Positions 30,101 to 38,682 are shown, counted from the first letter of the stretch. The stretch: 64,000 bases of DNA from Paenibacillus sp. ACRRX (GCF_022346885.1 NZ_JAKRNK010000005.1:310001-374000); one strand, 5' to 3'. A program made the numbers and translations. The notes: generated from the sequence alone by a model not told the origin.

Positions 30101-32396
30101 CTTGTTCTCGCAGACGCCTGACACGTTCTTCCTGTTCAGGTCCTAATGTTGAACGGCCGATTAATGCCAGTTTTACGGGGAAATGTGCCGTAATATGTTC
30201 CGCAACCAGTAGCCCTAGTCCGCCTAATCCCCCAGTGATCACATAAGTGCCGTTTGGCTTGTACGCAAGTTCGGATTGCTCAGGACTTTCTAAAGTGTAC
30301 GGTTGTTTCCGGTTATAGTGCGGTATAGGCACCCATTGTCTGATATGACGTTCTCTAGTTGTACCTTTATAAAGTACCGTCTCTTCCCCGCGACTAATTG
30401 AGTTGGATTCCTGCTGCAACAACTTTATAACCTGGGGCATGGACATCTTCAGCAGACAGTCTACCAGGATCACTTTACCGCCGATACGGGGCTGTTCTAG
30501 ACTGGCTGTCTTTAACATTGCCTCCAATGCCGCTGCATAGGGCCCTAATTCATCGTCCATATCCGCCACGACCAGGTAGCGCACTTGCTCAGTTGTAAGC
30601 TGCTGGAGCTCATGTTGAATATGCTTAAGTGCCTGCTTAAACATGAGCTCGAGACGTGCAGGCACGGTCGTGAGCTCTGAATCCAGCGCCTCCACATCAG
30701 CAGCAGCCTCGGCAGATAGCACCGACTGCAGGCTTGTCCGCAGCTGAGAGGCAGCACCGAACAACCATAGCTTCTGCCGCACCCCCGGCTTGACCGACGC
30801 TGTACTTCCTAGGTCACCTAAGTGACTATTCGTCTCATTCCAGCCAACAGACTGACTGCTAGGGACACGCTCCCATTGGCGCTTGTACAATAAAAGCTCA
30901 TGATCCACAGCCTCAGCATGTCCGGATGCGCTATCTTCCCCAGCGCGCTGCTGCTTCATCATATGTGCGTCTGGCAGTGAGGCGGCTGTTGATGAAGTTG
31001 ATTCTTGCACACGGTCACCTTGCTTATTTGCCAGTGTGGATGCAGCGGCCTTCGGATCTTCATCAACTGAACTGTCAGGATTGGCAGCCTTATCTAAATA
31101 ACGGCCTTCAGTGCGACCCTCATGTCCATCATTCGATTGCCGAAAAGCTTCGGCATACTGATCCGCCAAATACTCGGATAAGCGTTCAATCGTTGCGTAT
31201 TCAAACAAAAGCGTCGGGTACAATTGCGCTTCTAGTCGCCGTTCCAGCAATTTGACAAGGCCAAGCAGCTCTGTGGAATCCAGTCCCAAATCGTAAAACC
31301 CAGTCTGTGTATTCAGAGCTGTCGGCGCGGTATTAAGGACAACTCCAATCTGCTCCCGCAAATAAGCTTCAGCGAGCAGTAAAGGTTCTTGCTCCTCTAC
31401 ATTCCGCGCAGCGTCTGGGTCTGTTTGTACAGATGGCAGCTCTTTGTCTACAGAAACAGAAAGTGTTTCTCTGCCTGGAGATGGGGCTCGTTCCTGCTCC
31501 AATTCCACTAAACGTTGTATCGATTGCAATTCTCGAATACGCTTTAACGTTAATCGTTCAAATTCAACCAGCAGTTCCCCTGCCGCATCGCGAATTTCTA
31601 AATTAGTAGAAAATACATCCAGTGCCCCTGACACATTGGCCTCATCTGCAGTTGACCGGTGTGTATACGTATAAATCGTACTTGGCAGCGTCTTATAAAT
31701 ACAGAAACGACCAATCATAAAAGGAATGTATGCTTTCCCCTCATCAAAATAATGACTGCGTTCTCCACTCAGACGGAACGAGTAGCCTGCAAAGGTTGAA
31801 CCGTCAAGAAAAGCCGGATGAGCATAAAACTTAGAGCGATATTGTTCCGAAAGCTCCCCTAGCTGCAGCTCCATAATCTCTTCTTGTCCACGACGATAAA
31901 CCGTTCCTAATGTCTTCATAAATGTGTAGTGGTTAATGTCCGCTTCTCGTGCTACGCCATAGACGTCATCCATGTCCCATTTTTGATCAGCCTGGTTCAT
32001 CATGGACTTGATATCCCTGATCTTATTTGTCTGGCTCTGCTCCTGCCTTGTGAACAAGGTACATTCCATGTTAGCCTGCCATTCAGGCTCTACGACTTGG
32101 TCGCCACGTACCTTTCTGCTAGTCACCCGTACTTGAACATGCGTTGGTTCTGGTGTAAAAGTAACGTTGACTTCCTGATCAAACTGCGGTGATGTCACGA
32201 TAGGCTGAATAAACAAAATATTGCGCAGCTCAATAGCCTGTGTGCCCAAATAGGGCAAGGATAAGCGATATACCATATCCAGTAGCGTTACTCCAGGCAG
32301 CGTACGAATCTGATGGACCAGATGGTCCCGAACGATATAGTTGGCATGCGTAACTCGCTGCAAGTAACTTTCTTGCTTTTGCATTTGACTAATCAT
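21180..32396 (-). CDS. Large trans-AT PKS: DH-ACP-KR / KS-DH-KR-ACP / KS-ACP-ACP
   Basis: About 3738 residues; the ATG at 32396 has AAGGAG at 8 bases, better than the upstream TTG. Domains by eye: N-terminal DH-like (1-300), its motif H25..Q29....P34 instead of HxxxGxxxxP, with the Asp kept in HPAFLDG; ACP (342-415, LGLDSTELL); KR (about 520-965, TGGLGGLG, catalytic Ser/Tyr in FSSIS and QADYASAN); KS (975-1420, TMCSSSL); active DH (1718-2010, HVINGRSVLP and LLDASLQ); KR (2200-2450, GQADYAAAN); ACP (2495-2575); KS (2680-3115, ETACSSSL); a flanking subdomain; a roughly 200-residue low-complexity linker; and two ACPs (about 3510-3738), both reading GLDSIxGVEW. That Trp six residues after the Ser flags beta-branching carriers, matching the downstream HMGS cassette. 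The C-terminal helix (LQQVQAGKLDIQQAEKLL) looks like a docking element. The first three domains complete a module whose KS ends the preceding protein. No AT domain anywhere. Confidence 0.93.
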   Translation of the reverse strand: MISQMQKQESYLQRVTHANYIVRDHLVHQIRTLPGVTLLDMVYRLSLPYLGTQAIELRNILFIQPIVTSPQFDQEVNVTFTPEPTHVQVRVTSRKVRGDQVVEPEWQANMECTLFTRQEQSQTNKIRDIKSMMNQADQKWDMDDVYGVAREADINHYTFMKTLGTVYRRGQEEIMELQLGELSEQYRSKFYAHPAFLDGSTFAGYSFRLSGERSHYFDEGKAYIPFMIGRFCIYKTLPSTIYTYTHRSTADEANVSGALDVFSTNLEIRDAAGELLVEFERLTLKRIRELQSIQRLVELEQERAPSPGRETLSVSVDKELPSVQTDPDAARNVEEQEPLLLAEAYLREQIGVVLNTAPTALNTQTGFYDLGLDSTELLGLVKLLERRLEAQLYPTLLFEYATIERLSEYLADQYAEAFRQSNDGHEGRTEGRYLDKAANPDSSVDEDPKAAASTLANKQGDRVQESTSSTAASLPDAHMMKQQRAGEDSASGHAEAVDHELLLYKRQWERVPSSQSVGWNETNSHLGDLGSTASVKPGVRQKLWLFGAASQLRTSLQSVLSAEAAADVEALDSELTTVPARLELMFKQALKHIQHELQQLTTEQVRYLVVADMDDELGPYAAALEAMLKTASLEQPRIGGKVILVDCLLKMSMPQVIKLLQQESNSISRGEETVLYKGTTRERHIRQWVPIPHYNRKQPYTLESPEQSELAYKPNGTYVITGGLGGLGLLVAEHITAHFPVKLALIGRSTLGPEQEERVRRLREQGSEVIVLQADMGNDAEVTAAFSRIKDQLGTVNGIIHSAGVIRDEYIVRKNTDELSAVFHPKVHGLYALDQASREERLDFFVLFSSISAVIGNIGQADYASANAIMDVFAAQRDAQVRAGARHGATVSFNWPLWANGGMRIDAQMERMLFASSGLRPLPNEAGLQALDAVLAADTVQAVVLYGAAGVIQDTFMGNHASQPLSSFSEDTSEIEVSYGPDDIAVIGLSGRYPLAGNVEQFERNLLAKRDCVTGFPQDRWEGHSFGYEVDHFYKFGGFVDDIDKFDPLFFNMSPRQAETTDPQARLFLQAAWEACEDAGYYQDRAEHHYVSGGEHTVGVFAGVFWSHYELFGADLAHQGVPMSFGNSPAAIANLVSYSLNLHGPSMAVDTMCSSSLTAIHLARESIRSGECHFALAGGVNLVTHPHKYMFLKQAQFLSSDGRCRSFGEGGDGYVPGEGIGAVLLTTVARAEREGYPIYGIIKGSAINHVGKTSGATVPDPIAQSEVIKEALGKSAVNPRTISYVEAHGTGTSLGDPIEIQGLNRAYSAWTKDKQFCAIGSSKSNIGHLEAAAGIAGLTKLLLQLKRGELFPSLHAEDANPFIPFADTPFYLERDGGPWQRPELAIDGELKIYSRRAGLSSFGAFGSNAHLVVEEYVPNSSRIQTNRSDAARGEQGAVVIPLSARSEDRLLASAQQLLYFLTKQAAGVDQAPTADLREQVKTDILQQLGELLHVAASELDAAHYFVDQNVDHLLRHRLSERLAELWELSDWEVYTYKASSVNELVDLLLEHDWEKFANIYEASVASTGPAKAGSIHVVENGEYQQQIHLSELAYTLQVGREAMAVRLACVVSSIDELIRKLTELVAGIIPSSSYRSEGAMMQSAVPVELRSRMSQNELCSAAEQWVKGARLNWRTLYVSSPRRIHLPTYPFAGDKYWVPKVEQADAVLSRSTQVPTAAGTVLHPLLHRNTSDLTEQRFSSRFTGEEGFLADHVINGRSVLPAAACLEMVRAAVFEAAAPLMEQERRLTFKHVVWTRPIVINGNEGEIHIGLFAEDNGGIAFEIYGKESETSFTQGSVTIGTEIEQPRIQLERLLETTRPSRWSTEQYYSAFQQAGLEYGAEHRCMEQIFLGTDAAIVKLRLPERESGSAADAPFMLHPGLLDASLQATLVLIQGLTDSLDELPQVTLTVPYALHELNMFDTATSTMWAIARFSANGPSSDTTHTFDIDVCDEAGNVLWRLLGLSARTIKAEAAGVGVLVYEPTWRASDLPVHTPHAAPWTRHDILLCGLEDIDDRLLTDQMTGAACLSLRTDERHLGLNFQYYAIHLLEHIQRVLTAGGTDKVLLQVVIPTTDDGKLLAGLSAMLRTAHLEHPRLLWQLVEFDHKPESVASNLASSANTLAELAHLLSVNAIQSQHGDLHIRYRHNKRYVQEWKEHNTQDQVGKVPWQNEGVYLVTGGTGGLGQIVAKDILNRAERPIVVLTGRSPLDERVQDKLSALRNEAPLAVIEYMQTDVADRSQVDTLMNVIHARYGKLNGIIHSAGVTRDSYILKKTPSELTEVFAAKTMGIVHLDQASRHFPLDLFIIFGSLAGALGNAGQADYAAANAFASAYAKLRTEAVQTGLCSGSTLTLDWPLWQEGGMTVDVENEKRLRHHLGIIPMRTASGIKALYDGLSLQAPHLIVLEGDLAQMRTRMTGNERGTDRGAKQTSGWNEAAAATAVAATTSGETGGSGRHASLVTTAIEETLARLVSQLLKVKPQDIEPQLKLSDYGFDSVTFTELTNRLNEQFKVDLTPAIFFEYATIQSFADYMVKEHYETIAQLLLPSEALSEELLNKAGSLKAVDELDIAPLPRRARFAQNASNVSTSLHRSTHTHGTEHTARASASDLSGVSQYQTRPLISAKQALADPLGGRSASNQQALPGQVAIIGMSGKFPMADDLEELWANLLQGKDCITEIPADRWDWQSYFGDPAMEPNKSNVKWGGFLNGIAEFDPQFFGISPREAELMDPQQRLLMTYAWKALEDAGYAAASLAGSDTGLFVGTASSGYSEHVYRAGLPIEGYTSTGSVSSVGPNRISYFMDLHGPSEPIETACSSSLVALDRAVAAIQNGSCRMAIVGGVNTILSPEPHISFNKAGMLSEDGRCKTFSAAANGYVRGEGVGMLVLKGLDEAERDGDTIHGVIRATAVNHGGRAQSLTAPNPKAQAALLQAAYGKAGIDPRTVTYIEAHGTGTELGDPIEINGLKAAFQALYEKSGLPATTQSHCGLGSIKTNIGHLELAAGVAGVIKVLLQIKHQTLVQSLHCDEVNPYIQLKDSPFYIVQHKQEWTALRDEYGNVVPRRAGVSSFGFGGVNAHAVIEEYIPPIKQKTERTSSTEVKPVVVVLSARNEERLRDQAAQWLTYLDAGKLEDSELANAAYTLQTGRQAFEERIGIVVASVQQLRDKLMLYVSGEESISGLYRGHTKRSKDLVSLFADEDLKLAVEAWFAKDKHHKLAEIWARGLDMDWKPMYQSVLPQRLSLPTYVFAREHYWVGQWKSVSARSESVGQYSHHEHSVDASQRNGQRLPTAEASIQISQLGQSLAAMDAVGHTTQIQRDTLRTESSNRQYEQTASRDALQRSFASTEPGAPSPAVQVHTAAKPTGIKLKPTSNRPPEVQHSSAAERSTVKLRPLSNYTAEKNLHGVTTAAQAVSPQYGELQLGNERLSRLPNVGEPPVGESLTSVESQDQTYEGYLHQTTVKSSPEAASMLAQRLRQELTSSLAEALYLSAADIDTDKPFIEMGLDSIIGVEWMRTINRCYGTTIAATKVYDYPNVRDLASYLANQLHQAEAGTLSNQTTAEHKTISETRSISSSVAGISIPDISTGSRQMGSLLQELTETLAEALYLTIDKVDTEVKFIDLGLDSIVGVEWLRAVNRQYGTTVTATKLYDYPTLREFATYLNSQLSDYDGSQPSVDHVLQQVQAGKLDIQQAEKLLMTLGGV

Positions 32397-32408
32397 TAGC
32401 AATGCTCC

Positions 32409-35400
32409 TTACCTCGTAATCTGGACAGGCTCAAAAAATCCTGCAAATGCGTCCTCTTCCACCGTCTCCTGCCCTCGATGCAATTCCTGTTCAACAAGCA
32501 GCGGTTGTGGCCAGAATCTTCGTCGGTTAAATGTCACTCTGTCGCCCTTTGGAACCAAAGTGGCGCGCAGTGACTCAGGAATCCCTTCATTGCTGACAAT
32601 AATGTGTGCATTGTTCCCGCCTAATCCGAAGGAGCTGATGCCAGCTCTCAGCACGTGCTGCTCTGTTTGCCAAGACCGCGCCTCCCTCACCAGATAGAAT
32701 GGAGAATCATCAAAATTAAACCTTGGGTTTGGATGACTGCAATTTAGCGTTGGGGGCAATTGCCCCGCCGTCATTGAGAGCAGCACTTTAATAACGCTGG
32801 CCGCGCCCGCCGCACTTAAAAGATGGCCCAAGTTCGTCTTGACACTGCCGACACCGCAATATTGCTTATTTGAAGTGTATTTGCCAAATACTTGCGTAAG
32901 TGCCTTCAATTCAATCGGATCTCCAATCAGAGTGCCTGTTCCATGCGCCTCTACGTAAGTAATGGTGTCTGGATGGATGCCGCCATCCTCAATAGCCGCT
33001 TCTATCAGTTCGCGCTGCGCTTCCGGGTTCGGCGTGGTCACACCCATCGTATTGCCGTCATTGTTAATCGCCGTACCGTCAATGACACCATATATTTTGT
33101 CGCCATCCGCAATAGCAGCTTGTAATGGCTTCAACACAAGTACACCGCAGCCTTCACCCAACCCAACACCGTTTGCCGCAGAATCGAACGTGCGGCAGCG
33201 TCCTTCTGGCGACAATATTTTGGCTGCGCTCAAATCCAAATACATCGACTCGTCGAGCAGTATTTCCACGCCACCTGCAAGCGCCATCTCTGCTTCACCG
33301 CTCTGGATGCTGCGCACTGCCAAGTGAATCGCAGTCAACGAGCTTGCACAAGCAGCATCAACGACCATATTAGGCCCCTTGAAGTTATAGATGTGAGATA
33401 AGTGGGCCGCTATAAAGTTTTGTCCTGTCGCGACGAGTACATCCTTCGAGGTAGCGCAATATTTACTACCGAAGTTGCTGGTTCGGGTACCCGTAAATAC
33501 GCCCACTCGTTTGCCCCACAGGTCCCGTTTGCCAAAACCGGCATCTGCAAGCGCTTCGGCGCTGACCTCAAGCCATTGTCGCTGCAAAGGATCGATTTGC
33601 TCCGCCAATGCCTCCGAGATATGAAAATAGCTTGGATCAAAATATTCGATCTGCTCCAGAAATGCGCCCCATTTGCTAAGACTCTTGCCTGCTTGGTGCC
33701 CACTCGGATCGTAATAGTCCCGCCAATTCCAACGTGATAACGGAACTTCCCCAATGCTGTCTTTGCCAATGCGCAGGTTTTCCCAGTATGCTGCTAAATT
33801 AGACGCCTCCGGGAAGTGACACGCCATGCCGATAACGGCAATTTTATCCCGATTGGCGGCGGCCCTCTGTGGTGCGGATGGTAAGCTGAGCTGTCGTATA
33901 GAGTTAACGGTTTTTTTGGTGCTAGTCCCCATTTCGGATCGAATATTCATATCTGTTTTTAAGTCTTTATGTGCGGTTATGTTAGGTTTTATGTCTTTGT
34001 GCAGGTTAGAAGGGGCTTGAATATTTGCAGTTGTATTTGCTAATAGGGCCTCACGATGATGTTCGATCAAATATTGCGTCATGCTCCCTATCGTTCCTTG
34101 TTCGATAAACGCAGCCGGGTCTACAGCTACTCCATGCAAGCTTCGATCCATCTGCCGCACAATTTGCGCCAGCATAATCGAGTCTATGCCAAATTCCTGA
34201 AAGGGCACATGACTTGCAAGCTTCGCCGGTTCTGTCTTTAGCTCCTTGGCGAGCAAGGCAGTAAGCCATGCTTCTGTCTGCTTCAGCAGATCAGTATCTG
34301 ATTCGTGTGTCAGGGAAGATTCCGTATGGGGCAACGCCATCTTAATGGCCTTTTCGTCTGATCGAGCAGAAGCATCGACCATGTAACGATCCAGCAGTCT
34401 TGCAGGATTCCACTTGTCCGACTGCACGACTACTGGCATAACAACAGGGCCAATACCGCCTGATACAATCGTGTCCAGCCAATGCAGCCCTTCCTGATTC
34501 GTCAGGCTGTACAGGCCTGTATCGTCATAGGCTTTATTTCTCACCTCACCTAGTCCTGTCTCTTTCCAGCTTGGCCATTGTATGCTGACGATTGGGCACG
34601 TGGCATGATAAGCCTCTGCGGCATAATCCAAATAAGCATTCGCCATGGCATAATCACTTCTCCCTGCACCTAGCGTAGGGATGATGGCCGATACCGAGGA
34701 GAACAATACAAAGAAGCGTAAAGGCTCTGCCCTCAAGCTCGCTAATAACACTTCGAATCCGGTCGTCTTTGGTTCAGCCACCTGCAAGAATACGTCCAGA
34801 GGCTTGCGAATAAAGGCTGGATTATCCAAATCCCAGCTTCCCGCGCAATGAATAACACCAGCAATCGAGCCCCACTCGGCGCGAATCGCCTGTACATGCT
34901 GCTCCACAAGCTCTCGCTCTGACAGCGGCAAGGCCAGCACTTTAACTTGTGCTCCAAGTTCTTCAAGCTCACAAATAGCGTCAATCTTTGCTTTTGTAGT
35001 TGCTGGCAATTCCGTATCCCACAGTTCACGTGGTGGTAGCTCTTCCCTTCCGGTCAACACAAGCCGCTTGACGCCGTGTTGTTCAACATAATGCCGTGCG
35101 CAAAGGTAGCCTAGACCGCGTGTCCCTCCCGTAATCCACAACACTTCTTCTTCTGCAAAAGCAAGAGTCCGACTAATTTCATCGACGCCATTACGGGCTG
35201 GATCAAGCTGAGCATTAGCACCTAAGCCAGCTGCTCGAACGCTTTCAATTGCTTGCAGCTCTGCTTTGTACCGTACATTCTGTCGATAGCATACCTCTGC
35301 CGCTTCCCCACCTGCTTCCAACTCGGCGGCGATGATGTCTGCAATATGCTCTGCTGTCGCCAGCACATCTACATCAACGTGGCGTGAGATTAAATGTCGA

Positions 35401-38400
35401 TATTCGCTTTGCAGCATCCGGCACAATGCTGCACGAGCGGCACCTGCACGATGGATCGACTCGTTTTGCAGCGCCTCAAGCCCCTGCGTAACGCCTAGTA
35501 GAATGAGTCCCTTCTCACGGCTTTGTTCTACGGCTTGCTGCAGCAGCGTAATCCCGTCCCATGTATGATCGGTTTCCACCCACGGCCCGCAGCCTGTAAC
35601 GTCTATCCAGGCACGATATGTATCGGATGCCTGATCCTGTTGACCTGCTTGCACTGGTGATGCACTCTCGCGGAGCAGCACTACTTGATGCTTCGGCAGC
35701 TTCCGGCTAAGTATTAAGGCAATATGTTCTGTAGCTGGGCTGGTTAGTACCGCAATTGCCCCATCATACTCCCTCTCTTTAACTAAAGGCTGTGGCACCC
35801 ACCTTTTCTGGAGGCAGCTCCATTCTCGTGTCTCTGCCGTCTCCAACTCTTCCTCCAGCGTCTGCTCTACCTTTAATAGATTAACCTGAAGCCCTTTTAC
35901 AGCAAGCTGGCATGTCCCTTCAGAGTCGTACAACAGCATGTCGATCTCAAGCAAATCATCCTGCTCATCCTTGACTTGCCTTTGAACCATGACCCACATA
36001 TCAGAGGTGCACGCCCCGTAAATATCTAGTTCATGTAATGCCATGGGTAACCCGCCCCCACGCCAAGTGAATTGTCCGGATAGCGCAATATCACTTTCTA
36101 CCGCGCTCTCAATCGCTGCCTCCAGCAATTCGGGATGGAGCATAATCGAGTCTTTTGTTGTGTTGATTGACGGTAATTGTATGCGAGCAAGATGCTTTCC
36201 GTCTTGATGATAAGCCGCCTTAATATAAGGCATGTGAGCAGGGATACTTAACACCTTCCAGCTTAGACCCAACTCCGTCACGACTAATGATGCTTCTTTC
36301 TCCGCCGCTGTATGAGACAGCCACTGCACCTGACCCTGACAGTAAATAGAATCCTGGCCATTCGCCGGAGCATCCCGATATATTTCGTATCCAATATCCC
36401 CGTCTGCGAGTGGCACTAGTGCAGTATGCACCTCATGCTGCTCTGTATCAGCGCTGATCGATTCAGGCCATATCACATCATGCAGCCGAATATAAAATGA
36501 TTCGGCATTGCGCGCTGCCGTCGTGTCTGACAGCGACAGTGCAGCACGGGCCATTTCCAGGCACGACAGTGCAGAGAAGCTTGAGCCGGAGCTGGGACAT
36601 TTTGATATGGCTGTCAGTAAACCGCCTTCCTGACCTGACCATATCGAGCTGTATCGATGCTCCTGCAGGTTGGAAGTGTTGCGATGCAAGTAGGGATGGA
36701 GAAAATCGTGTTTTGGAAGCTCAAGAAGCGTAGTGGAATGCTGCGCTTCGTTCGCCTGCACAGGTCGTGGCAGCCAGTATCTCTCTTTTGCGAATGGGTA
36801 TGTCGGCAATGCCAGCCGTTTGTATGCAGTATGTTCAAACAGAGCAGCTGTGTCCCAATGTTCACCTTCTACATATCGCTCCGCAAGTTTAATCAGCTTA
36901 TCTCTGTAGGCTGCACTGCTGTTCCCTTTGCTTGAGATCCCTTTGCGAACATGTATCGCGGTGCTGTCTTTCACCGTTGTATGTACATCTTCTTGTCCCA
37001 CATAACAACCTTCCGCATCTTCTCCAGCGATGATTCGTGCTAACTTTTGCCTAAGCTCTTCGTTACTTGAAACAACAAGGGCTGATCTTACCCCGAAATG
37101 CTCTCTGCCGACGAGCAATGTCGCGCTTATATCCAGCAAACTTTCCTGCTCTTCATCCTGTTTCAGCCAAGCCGCTAATGCTATTTGCTTCGCCTTTAGC
37201 GCCTCAGCCGTCTTCGCCGACAAGCAAATCAAGTAATATGGATAACTGTTCTTTCGCCCTTTCTTACGCTGCTGTTCGGGGGCTTCTTCTAGTAAAATAT
37301 GTGCATTGGTGCCACCAAACCCGAACGAGCTGACGCCTGCTCGCCGCGGTAACGCATTTCCTTCATTATCTCTGAGCGCTTTCCATGGCTTGTGTGTATC
37401 CAGCATATAAAAAGGGGTATGACGAAGCTTAATTCGATGATTCAGACGCTGAAAATGATGGAGCTTGGGCAGCTGCTTATGTTTAAAGGCGAGCAGTGTC
37501 TTCATAACCCCAGCCATACCAGCTGCCGCTTCCAGATGCCCGATGTTGGACTTCACCGCACCTAGTCCGCAATAGCCTTTCTTAAGTACAGCTCCTTCCT
37601 CTGTCGCAAGCTGCTGAAACGCCGTACACAGCCCCTGAAACTCAAGGGGGTCCCCTTTAGGTGTGCCTGTTCCATGAGCTTCGATGTAACTAACACTCAA
37701 TGGGGATACGCCTGCTCGGCGATAAGCCTCACAAATGACCTCTGCTTGTGCTTCTGGATTTGGATACGTTAACGTATGCGTCTTGCCGTTATGATTTATG
37801 GCACTGCCTTTAACAATTCCATAAATTCGATCTCCGTCAGCGAGAGCCTGAGCTAATGGCTTGAGCACCACCATGCCTGCGCCTTCGCTGCGAACGTAGC
37901 CATCTGCGCTGTCGTCAAACGTCTTGCAGGAGCCTGTCGGAGACAGCATGCCTGTCTTGGCGAACGAGATATGGCGAGTCGGTGTCAGCAGCAGGTTGAC
38001 GCCGCCGGCAAGCGCTACTTTACACTCGCCCGCTTGCAGCGACTGCACAGCTGCATGAATAGCATTCAATGAGCTGGAACAAGCAGTATCGATCGGAAGG
38101 CTTGGTCCTTTAAAATTAAAAAAGTAGGAGATTCGATTGGCGATAACTGCAGAAGCAGTTCCTGTGGAATGATACGTCTGAATGACTAACGAAGGATGTT
38201 CTTGAAGTTCTTTATAGTCGTAATTAAATACGCCGATGTACACGCCTACATTGGAGCCTGATAAGCGCGAGGGGGTAATTCCCGCATCCTCAAAGCTGTT
38301 CCAGGCCAGCTCCAACATGATGCGCTGTTGAGGATCCATCGTCTCCGCTTCCCGGGCCGACAGACCAAAGAATTGAGGATCGAAGGCATCCACATCGTCT

Positions 38401-38651
38401 ATAAATCCCCCCCATTTGCTGTAACTTGTATTTCCTTCTCCATGCGTATCTCCCCAATAGGATGTCCAATCCCAACGATCATGCGGTATCTCATTTACAC
38501 TGGAGCGGTCTTCTGCGAGCAGTTCCCAGAATGCATCGTAATGTGCGGCTCCCGGGAATCGACAAGCCATGCCAACGATGGCAATCTCCTTTCCCTCCAC
38601 AACTTGCTCTGGCGCATCAACTTCGCCACTTGTATGGTCCATACTGTACAT
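32409..38651 (-). CDS. Trans-AT PKS: KS-DH(inactive)-KR-ACP-KS
   Basis: About 2080 residues; the ATG at 38651 follows AGGAGG, while the longer open frame to 38759 has no ribosome-binding site. Domains: KS (21-460) with Cys191, His326 and His372 in TACSSSL, HGTGT and GHLEAAAG; flanking subdomain ending LPTYPFAKERYW; a DH fold (650-925) beginning LHPYLHRNTS, but the HxxxGxxxxP segment is gone and the DxxxQ Asp is Glu (HPELLEAAIES), so it should not dehydrate; KR (about 1000-1380, TGGTRGLG, SDYAMAN); ACP (about 1440-1515, FGIDSIML); second KS (about 1590-2015, DAACASSL), ending FNRRRFW and continuing across the gene boundary with the DH-ACP-KR of the next protein. A Lys-rich linker precedes the second KS. 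As the first PKS it starts with a KS and has no loading domain. Confidence 0.92.
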   Translation of the reverse strand: MYSMDHTSGEVDAPEQVVEGKEIAIVGMACRFPGAAHYDAFWELLAEDRSSVNEIPHDRWDWTSYWGDTHGEGNTSYSKWGGFIDDVDAFDPQFFGLSAREAETMDPQQRIMLELAWNSFEDAGITPSRLSGSNVGVYIGVFNYDYKELQEHPSLVIQTYHSTGTASAVIANRISYFFNFKGPSLPIDTACSSSLNAIHAAVQSLQAGECKVALAGGVNLLLTPTRHISFAKTGMLSPTGSCKTFDDSADGYVRSEGAGMVVLKPLAQALADGDRIYGIVKGSAINHNGKTHTLTYPNPEAQAEVICEAYRRAGVSPLSVSYIEAHGTGTPKGDPLEFQGLCTAFQQLATEEGAVLKKGYCGLGAVKSNIGHLEAAAGMAGVMKTLLAFKHKQLPKLHHFQRLNHRIKLRHTPFYMLDTHKPWKALRDNEGNALPRRAGVSSFGFGGTNAHILLEEAPEQQRKKGRKNSYPYYLICLSAKTAEALKAKQIALAAWLKQDEEQESLLDISATLLVGREHFGVRSALVVSSNEELRQKLARIIAGEDAEGCYVGQEDVHTTVKDSTAIHVRKGISSKGNSSAAYRDKLIKLAERYVEGEHWDTAALFEHTAYKRLALPTYPFAKERYWLPRPVQANEAQHSTTLLELPKHDFLHPYLHRNTSNLQEHRYSSIWSGQEGGLLTAISKCPSSGSSFSALSCLEMARAALSLSDTTAARNAESFYIRLHDVIWPESISADTEQHEVHTALVPLADGDIGYEIYRDAPANGQDSIYCQGQVQWLSHTAAEKEASLVVTELGLSWKVLSIPAHMPYIKAAYHQDGKHLARIQLPSINTTKDSIMLHPELLEAAIESAVESDIALSGQFTWRGGGLPMALHELDIYGACTSDMWVMVQRQVKDEQDDLLEIDMLLYDSEGTCQLAVKGLQVNLLKVEQTLEEELETAETREWSCLQKRWVPQPLVKEREYDGAIAVLTSPATEHIALILSRKLPKHQVVLLRESASPVQAGQQDQASDTYRAWIDVTGCGPWVETDHTWDGITLLQQAVEQSREKGLILLGVTQGLEALQNESIHRAGAARAALCRMLQSEYRHLISRHVDVDVLATAEHIADIIAAELEAGGEAAEVCYRQNVRYKAELQAIESVRAAGLGANAQLDPARNGVDEISRTLAFAEEEVLWITGGTRGLGYLCARHYVEQHGVKRLVLTGREELPPRELWDTELPATTKAKIDAICELEELGAQVKVLALPLSERELVEQHVQAIRAEWGSIAGVIHCAGSWDLDNPAFIRKPLDVFLQVAEPKTTGFEVLLASLRAEPLRFFVLFSSVSAIIPTLGAGRSDYAMANAYLDYAAEAYHATCPIVSIQWPSWKETGLGEVRNKAYDDTGLYSLTNQEGLHWLDTIVSGGIGPVVMPVVVQSDKWNPARLLDRYMVDASARSDEKAIKMALPHTESSLTHESDTDLLKQTEAWLTALLAKELKTEPAKLASHVPFQEFGIDSIMLAQIVRQMDRSLHGVAVDPAAFIEQGTIGSMTQYLIEHHREALLANTTANIQAPSNLHKDIKPNITAHKDLKTDMNIRSEMGTSTKKTVNSIRQLSLPSAPQRAAANRDKIAVIGMACHFPEASNLAAYWENLRIGKDSIGEVPLSRWNWRDYYDPSGHQAGKSLSKWGAFLEQIEYFDPSYFHISEALAEQIDPLQRQWLEVSAEALADAGFGKRDLWGKRVGVFTGTRTSNFGSKYCATSKDVLVATGQNFIAAHLSHIYNFKGPNMVVDAACASSLTAIHLAVRSIQSGEAEMALAGGVEILLDESMYLDLSAAKILSPEGRCRTFDSAANGVGLGEGCGVLVLKPLQAAIADGDKIYGVIDGTAINNDGNTMGVTTPNPEAQRELIEAAIEDGGIHPDTITYVEAHGTGTLIGDPIELKALTQVFGKYTSNKQYCGVGSVKTNLGHLLSAAGAASVIKVLLSMTAGQLPPTLNCSHPNPRFNFDDSPFYLVREARSWQTEQHVLRAGISSFGLGGNNAHIIVSNEGIPESLRATLVPKGDRVTFNRRRFWPQPLLVEQELHRGQETVEEDAFAGFFEPVQITR

Positions 38652-38682
38652 CCGCCTCCTGAACAGAATTAAGACACGCCAA

